This document shows, one piece after another, positions 11,056-19,473 of a stretch of DNA of 64,000 bases (its first letter is position 1; every line of letters begins with the position of its first letter). This stretch comes from Brevibacterium casei CIP 102111 (lineage in GTDB: Bacteria; Actinomycetota; Actinomycetes; Actinomycetales; Brevibacteriaceae). The position numbers were made by a program, and so were the translations under genes. The notes beneath the pieces are model-generated. The model was given only the letters and a program-made list of their open reading frames with translations. It made no database searches and was not told the origin of the DNA. Where the stretch lies: contig NZ_FXZC01000001.1 of assembly GCF_900169275.1 (NCBI RefSeq), positions 620,001 to 684,000 of the forward strand, in the 5' to 3' direction.

Positions 11056-12069
11056 TCACTCCTGAGTGCTGTGGGTCGGGGAAGCCGGCGCGTAGGACAC
11101 GTGCGCCACCGCGACGTGGAAGCCCAGTCGCTCGTACAAGCCTAGCGCCGCGGCGTTGTCCGACTCGACGTAGAGTTCGATCGCCGTCGCGCCCGCCGCG
11201 ACCATCCGCCGCATCCCCTCGACGGTCAGTGCCCTGCCCACGCCCCCTGCGTGGGCGCTGGGATCGACTCCGACGACGTAGACCTCGCCGAGGCGGCCGC
11301 CGGCACCCTGGTCCGTGAGCTTCGTCTCGTGGAAGCCGATGATCTCGCCGGCGCCGTTCGGCTGTAGGCTCTCGCCGTCACTGTTCGGCTGCTGGGTCTC
11401 GCCGTCGCGGACGGCGAGGATGACGCTGTCCGGGTCGAAGCCGTCGGCGCCGACGATGGCGTCGATGTCGTCCAGGGTCTGGCTGCCCTGCTCGGGGTGC
11501 CAGTCGAAGGCGGCATTGTTCACCCGCAGCCACCCCGCTTCGTCACCGGGGGCGAACGAGCGCAGGGACACGCCCTTGGGCGCGGTCGCCTCGGGGAGGT
11601 CGGCGAGGGTGAGGCCTGAGTCGGTGCGCATCTGATAGAGGACGCGGTCGCGGCCCAGGCCGTGCTTCTGCGCGAGACGGCGGGCGGCGGGGGAGTCGCC
11701 GTGCGACCAGCACCATGCCTCGGGCTGCTCGGTGAGGATCGTCTTCAGCAGCGTCTCGCCGAAGCCGTGTCCGCGGTGGTCGGGGTCGATGAGGAACTCG
11801 GCGGCGTGCCTCTCGCCCTGGAGGGCGCGGATGCCGAAGCCGATGAGGGTCGGGCTGTCAGTCGAGTCGTCGTCGGCGTAGACGCGCCACACGCTCGAAG
11901 CCGTCTGGGCGTCGTGGCTCTCATCCTCACCGCGGGCGATCGCGAGCAGTCCTCCCGAGATCTCGGGCGCCCCGTCGACATCGGCCACTCGGTCGAGGAA
12001 GTCCAGCTCCGCCTCGGTGAGGGTGTCGATCGGGGTGCCGGTCACGGCCCCGGACGCGGCGATTCTCAT
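11056..12069 (-). CDS. mshD: Mycothiol synthase MshD
   Basis: 337-residue protein with two tandem GNAT domains. MshD acetylates Cys-GlcN-Ins in the last step of mycothiol synthesis. Diagnostic features are FLIDPDHRGHGFGETLL in the first domain, VNNAAFDWHPEQGS in the linker, and VGVDPSAHAGGVGRALT with ELYVESDNAAALGLYERLGF in the second. A short duplicated stretch (GETQQPNSDGESLQPNGAGE) in the second domain reflects a roughly 30-bp direct repeat at 11350-11405. Its ATG overlaps the upstream regulator's stop by 4 nt. The ppk-mshD-glnR association is also seen in Streptomyces. Confidence 0.95.
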   Translation of the reverse strand: MRIAASGAVTGTPIDTLTEAELDFLDRVADVDGAPEISGGLLAIARGEDESHDAQTASSVWRVYADDDSTDSPTLIGFGIRALQGERHAAEFLIDPDHRGHGFGETLLKTILTEQPEAWCWSHGDSPAARRLAQKHGLGRDRVLYQMRTDSGLTLADLPEATAPKGVSLRSFAPGDEAGWLRVNNAAFDWHPEQGSQTLDDIDAIVGADGFDPDSVILAVRDGETQQPNSDGESLQPNGAGEIIGFHETKLTDQGAGGRLGEVYVVGVDPSAHAGGVGRALTVEGMRRMVAAGATAIELYVESDNAAALGLYERLGFHVAVAHVSYAPASPTHSTQE

Positions 12070-12962
12070 GCGCTGATCTCCTCGCTGTCGGGATGGCGGG
12101 ATGGGGTGCCTGTGGTCGGGGCGGCATCGCTCGACCCGGCGGCGGGGGAGCCGGCGTCGCTCGAGCCGGCGGAGGAGCCGGGGTCGCTCTCCTCGTCGTC
12201 GTCCTCACCGGCGGTGTCGGGGCTGAACCGGTAGCCGACGTTGCGGACCGTGTGGATCGCGTTCTCGAGGTCCTTGCCGAGCTTCGCCCGCAGGCGCCTG
12301 ACGTGGACGTCGACGGTTCGGGTGCCTCCGTAGTAGTCATCGCCCCACACGCCGAGGAGGATCTCGTCGCGGGTGAAGACCCGCTCCGGGTGCATCGCGA
12401 AGAACTTGAGCAGCGAGAACTCGCGGTAGGTGAGGTCGAGGGGACGCCCGCCGAGGTCGGCGGTGAACGAGGTCTCGTCGATGCGCAGGGCGCCGGTGAC
12501 GACGACCATCGGCTCGCCGTGCTCGTTCCGACCGCTCGGGAGCAGCCCAGGGGTGGCCGGGGCCGCGCCTCGACTGCGCGCAGCACCGGCGGGGTCGCCG
12601 GCGGCGCGGAAGCGGTCACGGGCGACGCGGAGCCTCGCCTCCACCTCGGCGGGGCCGGCTGAGCTGAGGATGATGTCGGTGACGTCCCACTTCGCCGAGG
12701 CGGTCGCCAGGCCGCCTTCGCTGAGCACGACGATGATCGGCAGGCTGAGGCCGGCGGCGGCGATGACGGTGCCGACCCTCGGGGCGAGCGAGAGGTCGAG
12801 GCACGCGTCGACGACGGCGACGTCGGCGGACCCGTCGGCACCGGGAATCTCCTCGGCGGTGATGCGTTCGACCTGGTGGCCGAGGTATTCGAGGGACTGC
12901 GGGGCGAGCGGGGCGGTCCGAGCGGCGGCGGGGCAGATGTGCAGGATCCTCATGCTCTGCAT
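12066..12962 (-). CDS. GlnR-like winged-helix response regulator
   Basis: About 298 residues: an N-terminal receiver-like domain (MRILHICPAA...) followed by an OmpR-type winged helix (LDLTYREFSLLKFFAMHPERVFTRDEILLGVWG, then RTVDVHVRRLRAKLG and HTVRNVGYRF) and a low-complexity Ser/Asp/Pro tail of about 45 residues. The receiver has VVDACLDLS instead of the full acidic pocket, as in the phosphorylation-independent nitrogen regulator GlnR. Location next to mshD also fits GlnR. An ATG three codons in (12953) is better spaced from the GAGGGGG ribosome site than the first ATG. The tail is repetitive (GSSDAGSPAAGSSDA). Confidence 0.82.
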   Translation of the reverse strand: MQSMRILHICPAAARTAPLAPQSLEYLGHQVERITAEEIPGADGSADVAVVDACLDLSLAPRVGTVIAAAGLSLPIIVVLSEGGLATASAKWDVTDIILSSAGPAEVEARLRVARDRFRAAGDPAGAARSRGAAPATPGLLPSGRNEHGEPMVVVTGALRIDETSFTADLGGRPLDLTYREFSLLKFFAMHPERVFTRDEILLGVWGDDYYGGTRTVDVHVRRLRAKLGKDLENAIHTVRNVGYRFSPDTAGEDDDEESDPGSSAGSSDAGSPAAGSSDAAPTTGTPSRHPDSEEISA

Positions 12963-13103
12963 GCCCCCTCATCGACGTGTGTGCGGCCTGAGGGAAAGTA
13001 TATCGAGGCCGGGGACTCAGGATCGGCGGTGTTCGGCGAATCGACGGCCGGGCGCATCGCGGATGTCCGGGCGGCGTTTCGCGAATCGTCGCCGGCAGGG
13101 GCG

Positions 13104-13925
13104 ATGAGGCACGATAGATGGGTGATCAGATGGATACGAGTAGCAGTCGCGCTGGCCCTCGCCGTCGCCCTGAGCGGGTCGGTGTACTGGGGCTACACGC
13201 TCTTCGTGATCGCGACCGGACTCATCGTCCTGGGCGTCTCATACGGGTGGCCGCGCCTCACCGACTCCCCGCAGCCGCGGGCGACCTCGATCATGCTCGC
13301 CCTCTTCGGCCTGGCCGGCCTCTTCGCCGCATGGCGTGACGATTCGGCACCCTACCTCGACTGGCTGCCCGTGCTCGCGGGGCTCGGCCTGCTGTGGACC
13401 TTCGTCCAGAACCTCACCCGCGGCATCGGTGCCTCGGACGCCGTGGCCAACGTCTCCGCGCAGGTCGCCGGTGTCGTCATCGTGCTCTCGGCGAGCACGT
13501 GGGTGGCGGCGGCGACGGTGCCCGGGGACAAGGAGGCGATCGTCGTCGGCCTCGCCGCGATCATCGCCGCCCAGTGCATGACGGCACTGCCGTGGCCGGC
13601 GATCTACACCTCCCCGCTCGCGGTCGCGATGGCGACGGCCGTCGCGGGCATCATGTCGGTGCTCATCCTCGACTCGCGGTTCACGTGGCCGATCGCGCTC
13701 ATCCTCGGCGCGGTCATGGGACTCCTCGTCGCCGGAGTCGACCGGATGCTCGGTCTCATCGCCTACGCCCAGTACCAGGCGGCGAACCTCGAGCTCTCCC
13801 AGAACATCGAACTCAAGCGCAATGTCGAGAAGGCCCGCAGCTTCGCGGTCCAGCTCGCCCTCGGCGCAACCCCCATCGCCCTCGGCGGCGTCGTCGTCTA
13901 CGCCCTCGAGCGCATCGCCCTCTGA
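13104..13925 (+). CDS. Conserved polytopic membrane protein, function unknown
   Basis: About 273 residues, nearly all hydrophobic, with roughly seven or eight membrane helices. The final part has a charged segment (QNIELKRNVEKARSF) before a last helix. I recognise no functional family motif. The start is uncertain: ATG 13104 follows CAGGGG closely, while GTG 13122 is six codons downstream; the frame stays open upstream to about 12876 but that part overlaps the divergent GlnR-like gene. The gene is divergent from the glnR-mshD-ppk operon and is followed by the nitrobindin-YgfZ cluster. Confidence 0.75.
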   Translation: MRHDRWVIRWIRVAVALALAVALSGSVYWGYTLFVIATGLIVLGVSYGWPRLTDSPQPRATSIMLALFGLAGLFAAWRDDSAPYLDWLPVLAGLGLLWTFVQNLTRGIGASDAVANVSAQVAGVVIVLSASTWVAAATVPGDKEAIVVGLAAIIAAQCMTALPWPAIYTSPLAVAMATAVAGIMSVLILDSRFTWPIALILGAVMGLLVAGVDRMLGLIAYAQYQAANLELSQNIELKRNVEKARSFAVQLALGATPIALGGVVVYALERIAL

Positions 13926-14034
13926 GCAACCCTCCGGGCGCTCGGCAGCCGCGCGGGCGCGCACCTGCTCTCTGAGCAACCCGTCTCTCTCAGCAACCCT
14001 CCCGCGCGGTTGCCGCAGGTCCGGACGCGGACTG

Positions 14035-14050
14035 TAGACTGAACGGCATG
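14035..14050 (+). promoter_or_regulatory. Leaderless promoter -10 element for the 39-aa gene
   Basis: TAGACT at 14035-14040 is followed by exactly 7 nt (GAACGGC) and then the ATG at 14048. This TANNNT-N7-ATG layout is the signature of leaderless transcripts in actinobacteria. No Shine-Dalgarno precedes the ATG. Confidence 0.55.
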
Positions 14051-14167
14051 GAAGAAAACCTCGTTCTGCTCGAAATCGTCTTCTCCGGCCTCGTCGGCGT
14101 GGCCGCACTCGGTGCCCTGGGTGTGGCGTACAAGGTCGTCAAGTCCCTCATCGTGGTCAATCGCTGA
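14048..14167 (+). CDS. 39-residue single-pass membrane peptide
   Basis: A short open frame MEENLVLLEIVFSGLVGVAA... encodes 39 residues: a negatively charged N-terminus, one hydrophobic helix (about residues 6-27) and a basic C-terminal end (YKVVKSLIVVNR). It is supported by a textbook leaderless promoter directly ahead of its ATG and by its place 5 bp upstream of the nitrobindin-like gene, with which it must be co-transcribed. Codon usage is less GC-extreme at the N-terminus, as expected for an initiation region. Function unknown; it may be a small membrane-anchor or regulatory peptide. Confidence 0.6.
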   Translation: MEENLVLLEIVFSGLVGVAALGALGVAYKVVKSLIVVNR

Positions 14168-14172
14168 TTCCC

Positions 14173-14772
14173 ATGATCGAGATCGACGCATCGGTCAATC
14201 CCGAACTCGTCCCCCTCTCCTGGCTCATCGGGTCATGGGAGGGTGTGGGCGTCGTCGGGTACGCCGACACCCCGGAGAAGCAGTTCGGCCAGCGCATCGA
14301 CTTCGTCGCGCATCCCGGGACCCCGTACCTCCAGTACACCGCGCACGCGTGGCTGCTCACCGAGGACGGCGAACTCGACGAGACGCTCACCCTCGAGACC
14401 GGCATCTGGCAGCTCGTGCGCCAGCGAGACGACGGTGACGTCGGCCCCGGCATGCTCATCCCCACCGAGGAGCCCAGCTTCCGGTCGGCCGCCGCGGTCG
14501 AGACCCTGCGGACGAACGACGACGCCTTCGAGATCGAAGCCGAGATCGTCCACCCCCACGGCGTCATGGAGCTCTACGCCGGCTACGTCAAGGGACCGCG
14601 CATCGACCTCTCGACCGACGTCGTCGCCCGCACGAAGACCGCCAAGGAGTACACGGCGTCGACCCGCATGTACGGGCTCGTCGGCGGCGAGCTGATGTGG
14701 GCTTGGGACATGGCCGCCCTCGGCCACGAACTCGCCACCCACTCCTCGGCGAGGCTGAAGAAGCTCAGCTGA
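14173..14772 (+). CDS. Nitrobindin-like (FABP/THAP4-type) heme-binding beta-barrel protein
   Basis: 199 residues predicted to form the ten-stranded beta-barrel of the nitrobindin/DUF1794 family. The N-terminal signature LSWLIGSWEGVGVVGY (family GxWxGxG) and the C-terminal AALGHELATHSSARLKK, which holds the candidate heme-ligand histidine, are both present. Mycobacterial and plant homologues bind ferric heme and isomerise peroxynitrite to nitrate. The gene begins 5 bp after the 39-aa peptide gene and is followed after 1 nt by the YgfZ-like gene. Functional assignment rests on family knowledge. Confidence 0.85.
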   Translation: MIEIDASVNPELVPLSWLIGSWEGVGVVGYADTPEKQFGQRIDFVAHPGTPYLQYTAHAWLLTEDGELDETLTLETGIWQLVRQRDDGDVGPGMLIPTEEPSFRSAAAVETLRTNDDAFEIEAEIVHPHGVMELYAGYVKGPRIDLSTDVVARTKTAKEYTASTRMYGLVGGELMWAWDMAALGHELATHSSARLKKLS

Positions 14773-14773
14773 G

Positions 14774-16021
14774 ATGACCGGGACCACCGCACCGGACCCC
14801 GATGCCCCGACCGGCGCCGAGGCGACCCCGGGCTCTCCCGCGGGTGCGCCGGGGACCCCTGGATCCTCGCCCGCCGAGGCGGCCCCGCCGCGACCGTCGT
14901 CCCTGTCCCGACCGCTGAGTTCGTCCGCGGTCTTCGGGACGGGTGACCTCGCGCAGACCCCGATGCACTATGGCGAACCGCTGCGCGAGCAGCGCGCGCT
15001 CGCTGAACGCGGGGCGATCGTCGACCTGCCCCACGTCCGCGTGCTCCGCCTCACCGGGGCGGACCGGCTGACGTGGCTGAACTCGATCACGACGCAGAAG
15101 ATCGACACCCTGGCCCCCGGCGTCTCGACGGAGACGCTCGTCCTCGACCCCAACGGACGCATCGAGGGCTGGCTGCGCCTCATCGACGACGGTGAGGCGC
15201 TCTGGGCGCTCAGCGACCTCCGCACCGACGAGACCCTCGATTTCCTCCGCCGTATGGTCTTCATGATGCGCGTCGAGATCGCCGACGTCAGCGAGGACTT
15301 CCAGGCCATCGGTGCGATCCGCGTCCTGCCCGAATCCCTGCCCGTCACCCAGCTCTGGTCCGATCCGTGGCCGCACATCGGCTCAGGCTCCGCCTCGTAC
15401 GCCGAGGTCGACCTCGGTCAGGGCGTCGCCGGCACCGACCACCCCGGCCTCGAGACCCCGTTCGTCATCGGCATCGTCTCCCGCGAGGACCTGAGGGCAG
15501 CCTCGGCGAACGACTTCCGGATGGCCGGCTTCGACGCGTGGGAGGCCCTGCGGGTCGCGGCGTGGAGGCCGGGGCGCAATGAGATCGACCACAAGTCCCT
15601 CGTCGGCGAGCTCGACCTGCTGCGCACTTCGGTCCACCTCGCGAAGGGCTGCTACCGCGGTCAGGAGGCGGTCGCCCGCGTCCACAACCTCGGTCAGCCG
15701 CCTCGGCGCCTCGTCTTCGTCCACCTCGACGGGTCCGGGCACATCCATCCCGATCCCGGCGCCGAGGTGCTCTCCACGGTCCGCGGATCCGACCGTCCCG
15801 TCGGCGTCCTCACCTCGGTCGCTCAGCACTTCGAACTCGGCCCGATCGGGCTCGCCGTCATCAAGCGCACCGTCGCCGCCGACGCTCCGCTGAGCGTCGA
15901 CCTCGGCGAGGGCGGAACCGTGGCGGGGGCGCAGGAGATCATCGTCGCCCCCGAGCGCGGACACGACCGGACCCTGCCCGGACGGAACCGGGACGTCGAC
16001 ATGCGGAATCAGCACCGCTGA
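14774..16021 (+). CDS. Folate-binding YgfZ/GcvT-like protein
   Basis: 415-residue member of the YgfZ group of the GcvT fold, which uses tetrahydrofolate to help maintain some iron-sulfur enzymes. The signature KGCYRGQEAVARVHNLGQPPRR (K-G-C-Y-x-G-Q-E) is complete at about residue 290. The first 60 or so residues are a Pro/Ala/Ser-rich extension not expected in the family; an internal start cannot be excluded, but the ATG one base after the upstream stop is the natural coupled start. The pairing nitrobindin-YgfZ is also found in mycobacteria and streptomycetes. Confidence 0.9.
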   Translation: MTGTTAPDPDAPTGAEATPGSPAGAPGTPGSSPAEAAPPRPSSLSRPLSSSAVFGTGDLAQTPMHYGEPLREQRALAERGAIVDLPHVRVLRLTGADRLTWLNSITTQKIDTLAPGVSTETLVLDPNGRIEGWLRLIDDGEALWALSDLRTDETLDFLRRMVFMMRVEIADVSEDFQAIGAIRVLPESLPVTQLWSDPWPHIGSGSASYAEVDLGQGVAGTDHPGLETPFVIGIVSREDLRAASANDFRMAGFDAWEALRVAAWRPGRNEIDHKSLVGELDLLRTSVHLAKGCYRGQEAVARVHNLGQPPRRLVFVHLDGSGHIHPDPGAEVLSTVRGSDRPVGVLTSVAQHFELGPIGLAVIKRTVAADAPLSVDLGEGGTVAGAQEIIVAPERGHDRTLPGRNRDVDMRNQHR

Positions 16022-16132
16022 GACCCGCCTGACCGGGCGTCCGCGGCGGGAAACGTCCCGATCGGACGGTCGGCCACCTCGGCGAAGGGAGTCCTGCGTG
16101 CTCAGGGGACCTGGCGGGACTCCCGGATGACG

Positions 16133-16252
16133 CTGAGAATGACGTCGTAGTGACGACGGAATCAGTACTTCTGGGCGGCCCTGAATGCGCGTTCTGCCCA
16201 CCTGACGGACTGAGAATGACAAGAACCGTCGTCACACTCTATTCTTCCCGTT
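16133..16252 (+). promoter_or_regulatory. gabT promoter region with repeats and a leaderless -10
   Basis: TATTCT (16240-16245) followed by 7 nt and the gabT ATG is a leaderless -10. Upstream, CTGAGAATGAC occurs twice as a direct repeat (16133-16143 and 16210-16220). GTGACGACGG (16150-16159) is inverted as CCGTCGTCAC (16226-16235). These may be operator half-sites for a gab regulator that is not encoded in the window. Confidence 0.5.
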
Positions 16253-17617
16253 ATGACAGCTTTGGAGATTGGCGGCGAAGCTCTGCCGCAGGAACGCAAG
16301 ATCGTCACCGAGATCCCGGGACCGAAGTCCCGTGAGATCGAGGCGCGACGCTCAAGTGCCGTCGCGACCGGCGTCGGATCGAGCCTGCCGGCCTACATCG
16401 TGGCCGCAGGCGGGGGCATCGTCAAGGATGTCGATGGCAACCAGCTCGTCGACCTCGGCTCCGGCATCGCCGTGACCACCGCAGGCAACTCGAACCCCCG
16501 CGTCGTCAAGGCCGCGACCGAGCAGCTCGAGGCCTTCACCCACACGTGCTTCATGGTCAATCCGTACGAGAGCTACGTCGAGGTCGCCGAGGCGCTCAAC
16601 CGGCTCACCCCCGGTGACCACGAGAAGCGGACCGTCCTGCTCAACTCGGGCGCCGAGGCGGTCGAGAACGCCGTGAAGATCGCCCGTGCCCACACCGGCC
16701 GGGACGCCGTCGTCGTCTTCGACCACGCGTACCACGGCCGGACGAACCTGACGATGGCGATGACGGCGAAGGCCCACCCGTACAAGGCGGGCTTCGGCCC
16801 CTTCGCCGGCGAGGTCTACCGTGCACCGATGTCCTACCCCTTCCGCGACAACGACGCGGCGGGCACGAAGGTCAGCGGTGAGGACGCTGCCACGCGCGTC
16901 ATCACGATGATCGAGAAGCAGATCGGGGCCGAGAACGTCGCCGCGATCGTCATCGAGCCGATCCAGGGTGAGGGCGGCTTCATCGTCCCCGCCGAGGGCT
17001 TCCTGCCCACGCTTGTCGACTTCGCCCGCGAGAACGGCATCGTCTTCGTCGCCGACGAGGTCCAGGCCGGCTTCGCCCGCACCGGCAAGATGTTCGCCTC
17101 GGAGTGGGAGGAGATCGTCCCCGATCTCATCACCACCGCGAAGGGCATCGCCGGCGGTCTGCCCCTCTCGGCTGTCACCGGTCGCGCGGAGATCATGGAT
17201 TCGGTCGGCCCGGGTCGCCTCGGCGGCACCTACGGCGGCAACCCGACCGCGTGTGCGGCGGCCCTCGGCGCGATCGAAGCGTACGAGAACGACGGACTGC
17301 TCGAGCGGGCGACCGAGATCGGCGAGCTCATCACCGATCGCCTCGTCAAGCTCCAGAGCACCTACCCGGAGATCGGGGACATCCGCGGCCGCGGTGCCAT
17401 GGTGGCCGCTGAATTCGTCAAGCGCGACTCGATCGAGCCCAACCCCGAGCTCGTCAAGGAGCTCGCGGCGTACTGCGCGAAGAACGGCGTCCTCGTCCTC
17501 ACGACGGGCACCTTCGGCAATGTGCTCCGCTTCCTCCCGCCGCTGACGATCTCCGATGAGCTGCTGGGCGACGCCTTCGACGTCATCGAGGCGGGACTCG
17601 CCGAGATCCTCGGCTGA
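16253..17617 (+). CDS. gabT: 4-aminobutyrate--2-oxoglutarate transaminase
   Basis: 454-residue class III PLP aminotransferase converting GABA and 2-oxoglutarate to succinate semialdehyde and glutamate. Motifs: LLNSGAEAVENAVKIAR (PLP phosphate site), FDHAYHGRT, the Asp of FVADEVQAGFARTG that contacts the PLP ring nitrogen, and the Schiff-base Lys in LITTAKGIAGGLPLSA. The Arg/Tyr features and length match bacterial GabT. It is monocistronic, with a leaderless promoter. No adjacent semialdehyde dehydrogenase or GABA permease is seen; the APC permease at 34 kb is not linked. Confidence 0.93.
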   Translation: MTALEIGGEALPQERKIVTEIPGPKSREIEARRSSAVATGVGSSLPAYIVAAGGGIVKDVDGNQLVDLGSGIAVTTAGNSNPRVVKAATEQLEAFTHTCFMVNPYESYVEVAEALNRLTPGDHEKRTVLLNSGAEAVENAVKIARAHTGRDAVVVFDHAYHGRTNLTMAMTAKAHPYKAGFGPFAGEVYRAPMSYPFRDNDAAGTKVSGEDAATRVITMIEKQIGAENVAAIVIEPIQGEGGFIVPAEGFLPTLVDFARENGIVFVADEVQAGFARTGKMFASEWEEIVPDLITTAKGIAGGLPLSAVTGRAEIMDSVGPGRLGGTYGGNPTACAAALGAIEAYENDGLLERATEIGELITDRLVKLQSTYPEIGDIRGRGAMVAAEFVKRDSIEPNPELVKELAAYCAKNGVLVLTTGTFGNVLRFLPPLTISDELLGDAFDVIEAGLAEILG

Positions 17618-18018
17618 GGTCTCCGGCACAGCCGTACCCCGCACCACCGACGACCCTGTTCGCCACCGCACCCGGATTCCGGGTCGGGGCGGGCAGGGTC
17701 GTTCGCGTTCGCATGTGGGGTCATCTGCCTCGGCGGGAGTTGCCCGCGGAGGCCGCGGAGGCGGCGATCGGGCGGGTCCGACGCGGCGACGAACGGGCGC
17801 TGCCCGCGAAGGTGGCGGTCGGGCGGATGCGACGCGGCGACGAACGGGCGCTGCCCGCGAAGGCGGCGATCGGGCGGGTCCGACGCGGCGACGGGAGTCC
17901 TCCTCACTGCATTCCGGAAGGTCAGGGACGTCGGATCCGGACGGCCGTCGGCGGGACCAGGGGCCCGGAATCGCTGAACCCTGCGCGAAATCGGCGCGGA
18001 TGGAGGACAACGGTAGTC
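17618..18018. other. Intergenic region between gabT and the histidine kinase gene
   Basis: A 401-bp gap dominated by a 51-bp tandem repeat (17741-17892). The kinase frame is open upstream to 17713, so an N-terminal extension containing 17-residue repeats is formally possible. A short Gly/Arg-biased stretch precedes the likely kinase start, with GGAGG at 18002-18006. No promoter is obvious. Confidence 0.5.
17741..17892. repeat. 51-bp tandem repeat, about three copies
   Basis: Units begin at 17761, 17812 and 17863, each starting GCGGCGATCGGGCGG or a close variant (exact 51-bp steps), with a partial copy before the first. Divergence between units is only a few bases. 51 bp equals 17 codons and all units stay in phase in every frame, so the same block reads as repeats such as AIGRVRRGDERALPAK on the plus strand. 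Confidence 0.85.
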
Positions 18019-19473
18019 ATGCGTGCGACCACCGTGGACAGACCCGAGGGCCGAGGCTCCGCCGTGTGGCGGTTCCTCCGCGGTCCGCGCTTCGTCGACC
18101 TGCCGCTGCGCGCATTCGCTCTCGTCATGGGGCTGACGGCCTTCGTGCCGGGCGCCTTCGAGCTCGACGAACCGCTCTACGTCGCTCTCACCGCGGCCGC
18201 CTACGTGCTCATCGTCGTCGCGCCGTTCCTTCCCTTGAGCGTCGTCGTCGCCTCGGCGGCCCTCAGCGGGGTCTTCCTCTGGCAGTACCCTGACTTCGAG
18301 AACATGTCCACCGAGGCGCTCATCCTCGCCACGGCCGTGCTCTTCAGCTATATGCGCTGGTGGGCGGCCGGTGCAGGGACGCTCGCGCTCCTCGCGTACC
18401 AGGTCGCGGCGACGGCGCAGAACGGTCTCGACGGTGGTGTGCCCGGCCTCATCGACCTCGGCTACGGATGGCTGACGACCTGCCTCGTCGGCGTCGCCGC
18501 AGGGTTCGTCGAGCGCCGGATCCAGCGCGAGATCACCCGCCGCGAGCAGGCGGCCCGCGAGAACGCGCGAGCGCTCGAGACGATGCGGATGCGCTTCACG
18601 AGCGACACCCACGACACGATCTCCCACTCCCTGTGCACCGAGGCGGCGATCATCAGGACCCTCGGTCGGGCACCCCACGCGCCGGGCGCGGATCGGATGA
18701 TCACCGAACTCGCTCTGGTCAACGCCGAGGCGACGAAGCGCCTGCGGCAGCTCGTCGCACGCCTGCGCGCGGACGCTCCCGAGAGCGCTCACGTTGGGCT
18801 CCGCGCCGAGGCCCGACTGCTCGTCTCCGCGATCGAGGACGGCACGGCCGCCGGGGGAGTGCGGCTGTCGACGACCGTCGGTGCCCTGCCCGAACATGCC
18901 TCTCCCGCGGTTGGCACGCACTTCACCGGCTTCATCCTCGAACTCGCCACCAATGTCATCCGCTACGCGACCCCGGGAACAGCCTCGACGATCGCCGTCG
19001 CCGCCGAACAGGCGACGCCGACACGGGTCGTGGTCCGCTACACGAGCGTCAACTCCGCCGACGCCCCGCTCACCGAGGTGCCGCGGTCCCTGAGCACCCG
19101 CGCCGAGGCGGTCGGTGGATCCTGCACCGTGAGCGCGGACCCGCAGGGCCGGGTCGTCGTCACCGTCACCCACCCGCTCGAACTCGTCGCCACGGAGATC
19201 GACTCCGAGATCGCGACCGAGGCGGTGCCGGTCAGGGACGACTTCGCCGCGGCGTCGCAGGCGACCCCCGGCGAGCTGAGTCCGACCGCGCAGGGCGACA
19301 GCGCCTCTGTGGCCGGTGCGGCGCTTCCCGGGACTGCCGGCCATGCAGGCACTGCCGCCGATGCCGTGACGGTCGGTGACGCGGGGCCGGTCGGTGCCGC
19401 CGGGCCGGCGGGCTCCGGAACCACGGTGCACGCCGGGCACTCCCACCGTCGCCTCGAAGGCCGCAGGGCGTGA
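18019..19473 (+). CDS. Membrane sensor histidine kinase (HisKA_3 type)
   Basis: 484 residues. Four or five membrane helices (about residues 30-160) form the sensor part, followed by a short coiled segment (RRIQREITRREQAARENARAL) and a HisKA_3 dimerisation helix with the phospho-acceptor His198 in DTHDTISHSL. The catalytic domain has an N-box (ELATNVIRYA), but the D-x-G-x-G ATP box and the second glycine box are not recognisable. A low-complexity Ala/Gly tail of about 80 residues follows. The start ATG 18019 is the first residue before the membrane block; the frame is open further upstream through the 51-bp repeat. It overlaps the regulator gene by 4 nt. Confidence 0.85.
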   Translation: MRATTVDRPEGRGSAVWRFLRGPRFVDLPLRAFALVMGLTAFVPGAFELDEPLYVALTAAAYVLIVVAPFLPLSVVVASAALSGVFLWQYPDFENMSTEALILATAVLFSYMRWWAAGAGTLALLAYQVAATAQNGLDGGVPGLIDLGYGWLTTCLVGVAAGFVERRIQREITRREQAARENARALETMRMRFTSDTHDTISHSLCTEAAIIRTLGRAPHAPGADRMITELALVNAEATKRLRQLVARLRADAPESAHVGLRAEARLLVSAIEDGTAAGGVRLSTTVGALPEHASPAVGTHFTGFILELATNVIRYATPGTASTIAVAAEQATPTRVVVRYTSVNSADAPLTEVPRSLSTRAEAVGGSCTVSADPQGRVVVTVTHPLELVATEIDSEIATEAVPVRDDFAAASQATPGELSPTAQGDSASVAGAALPGTAGHAGTAADAVTVGDAGPVGAAGPAGSGTTVHAGHSHRRLEGRRA

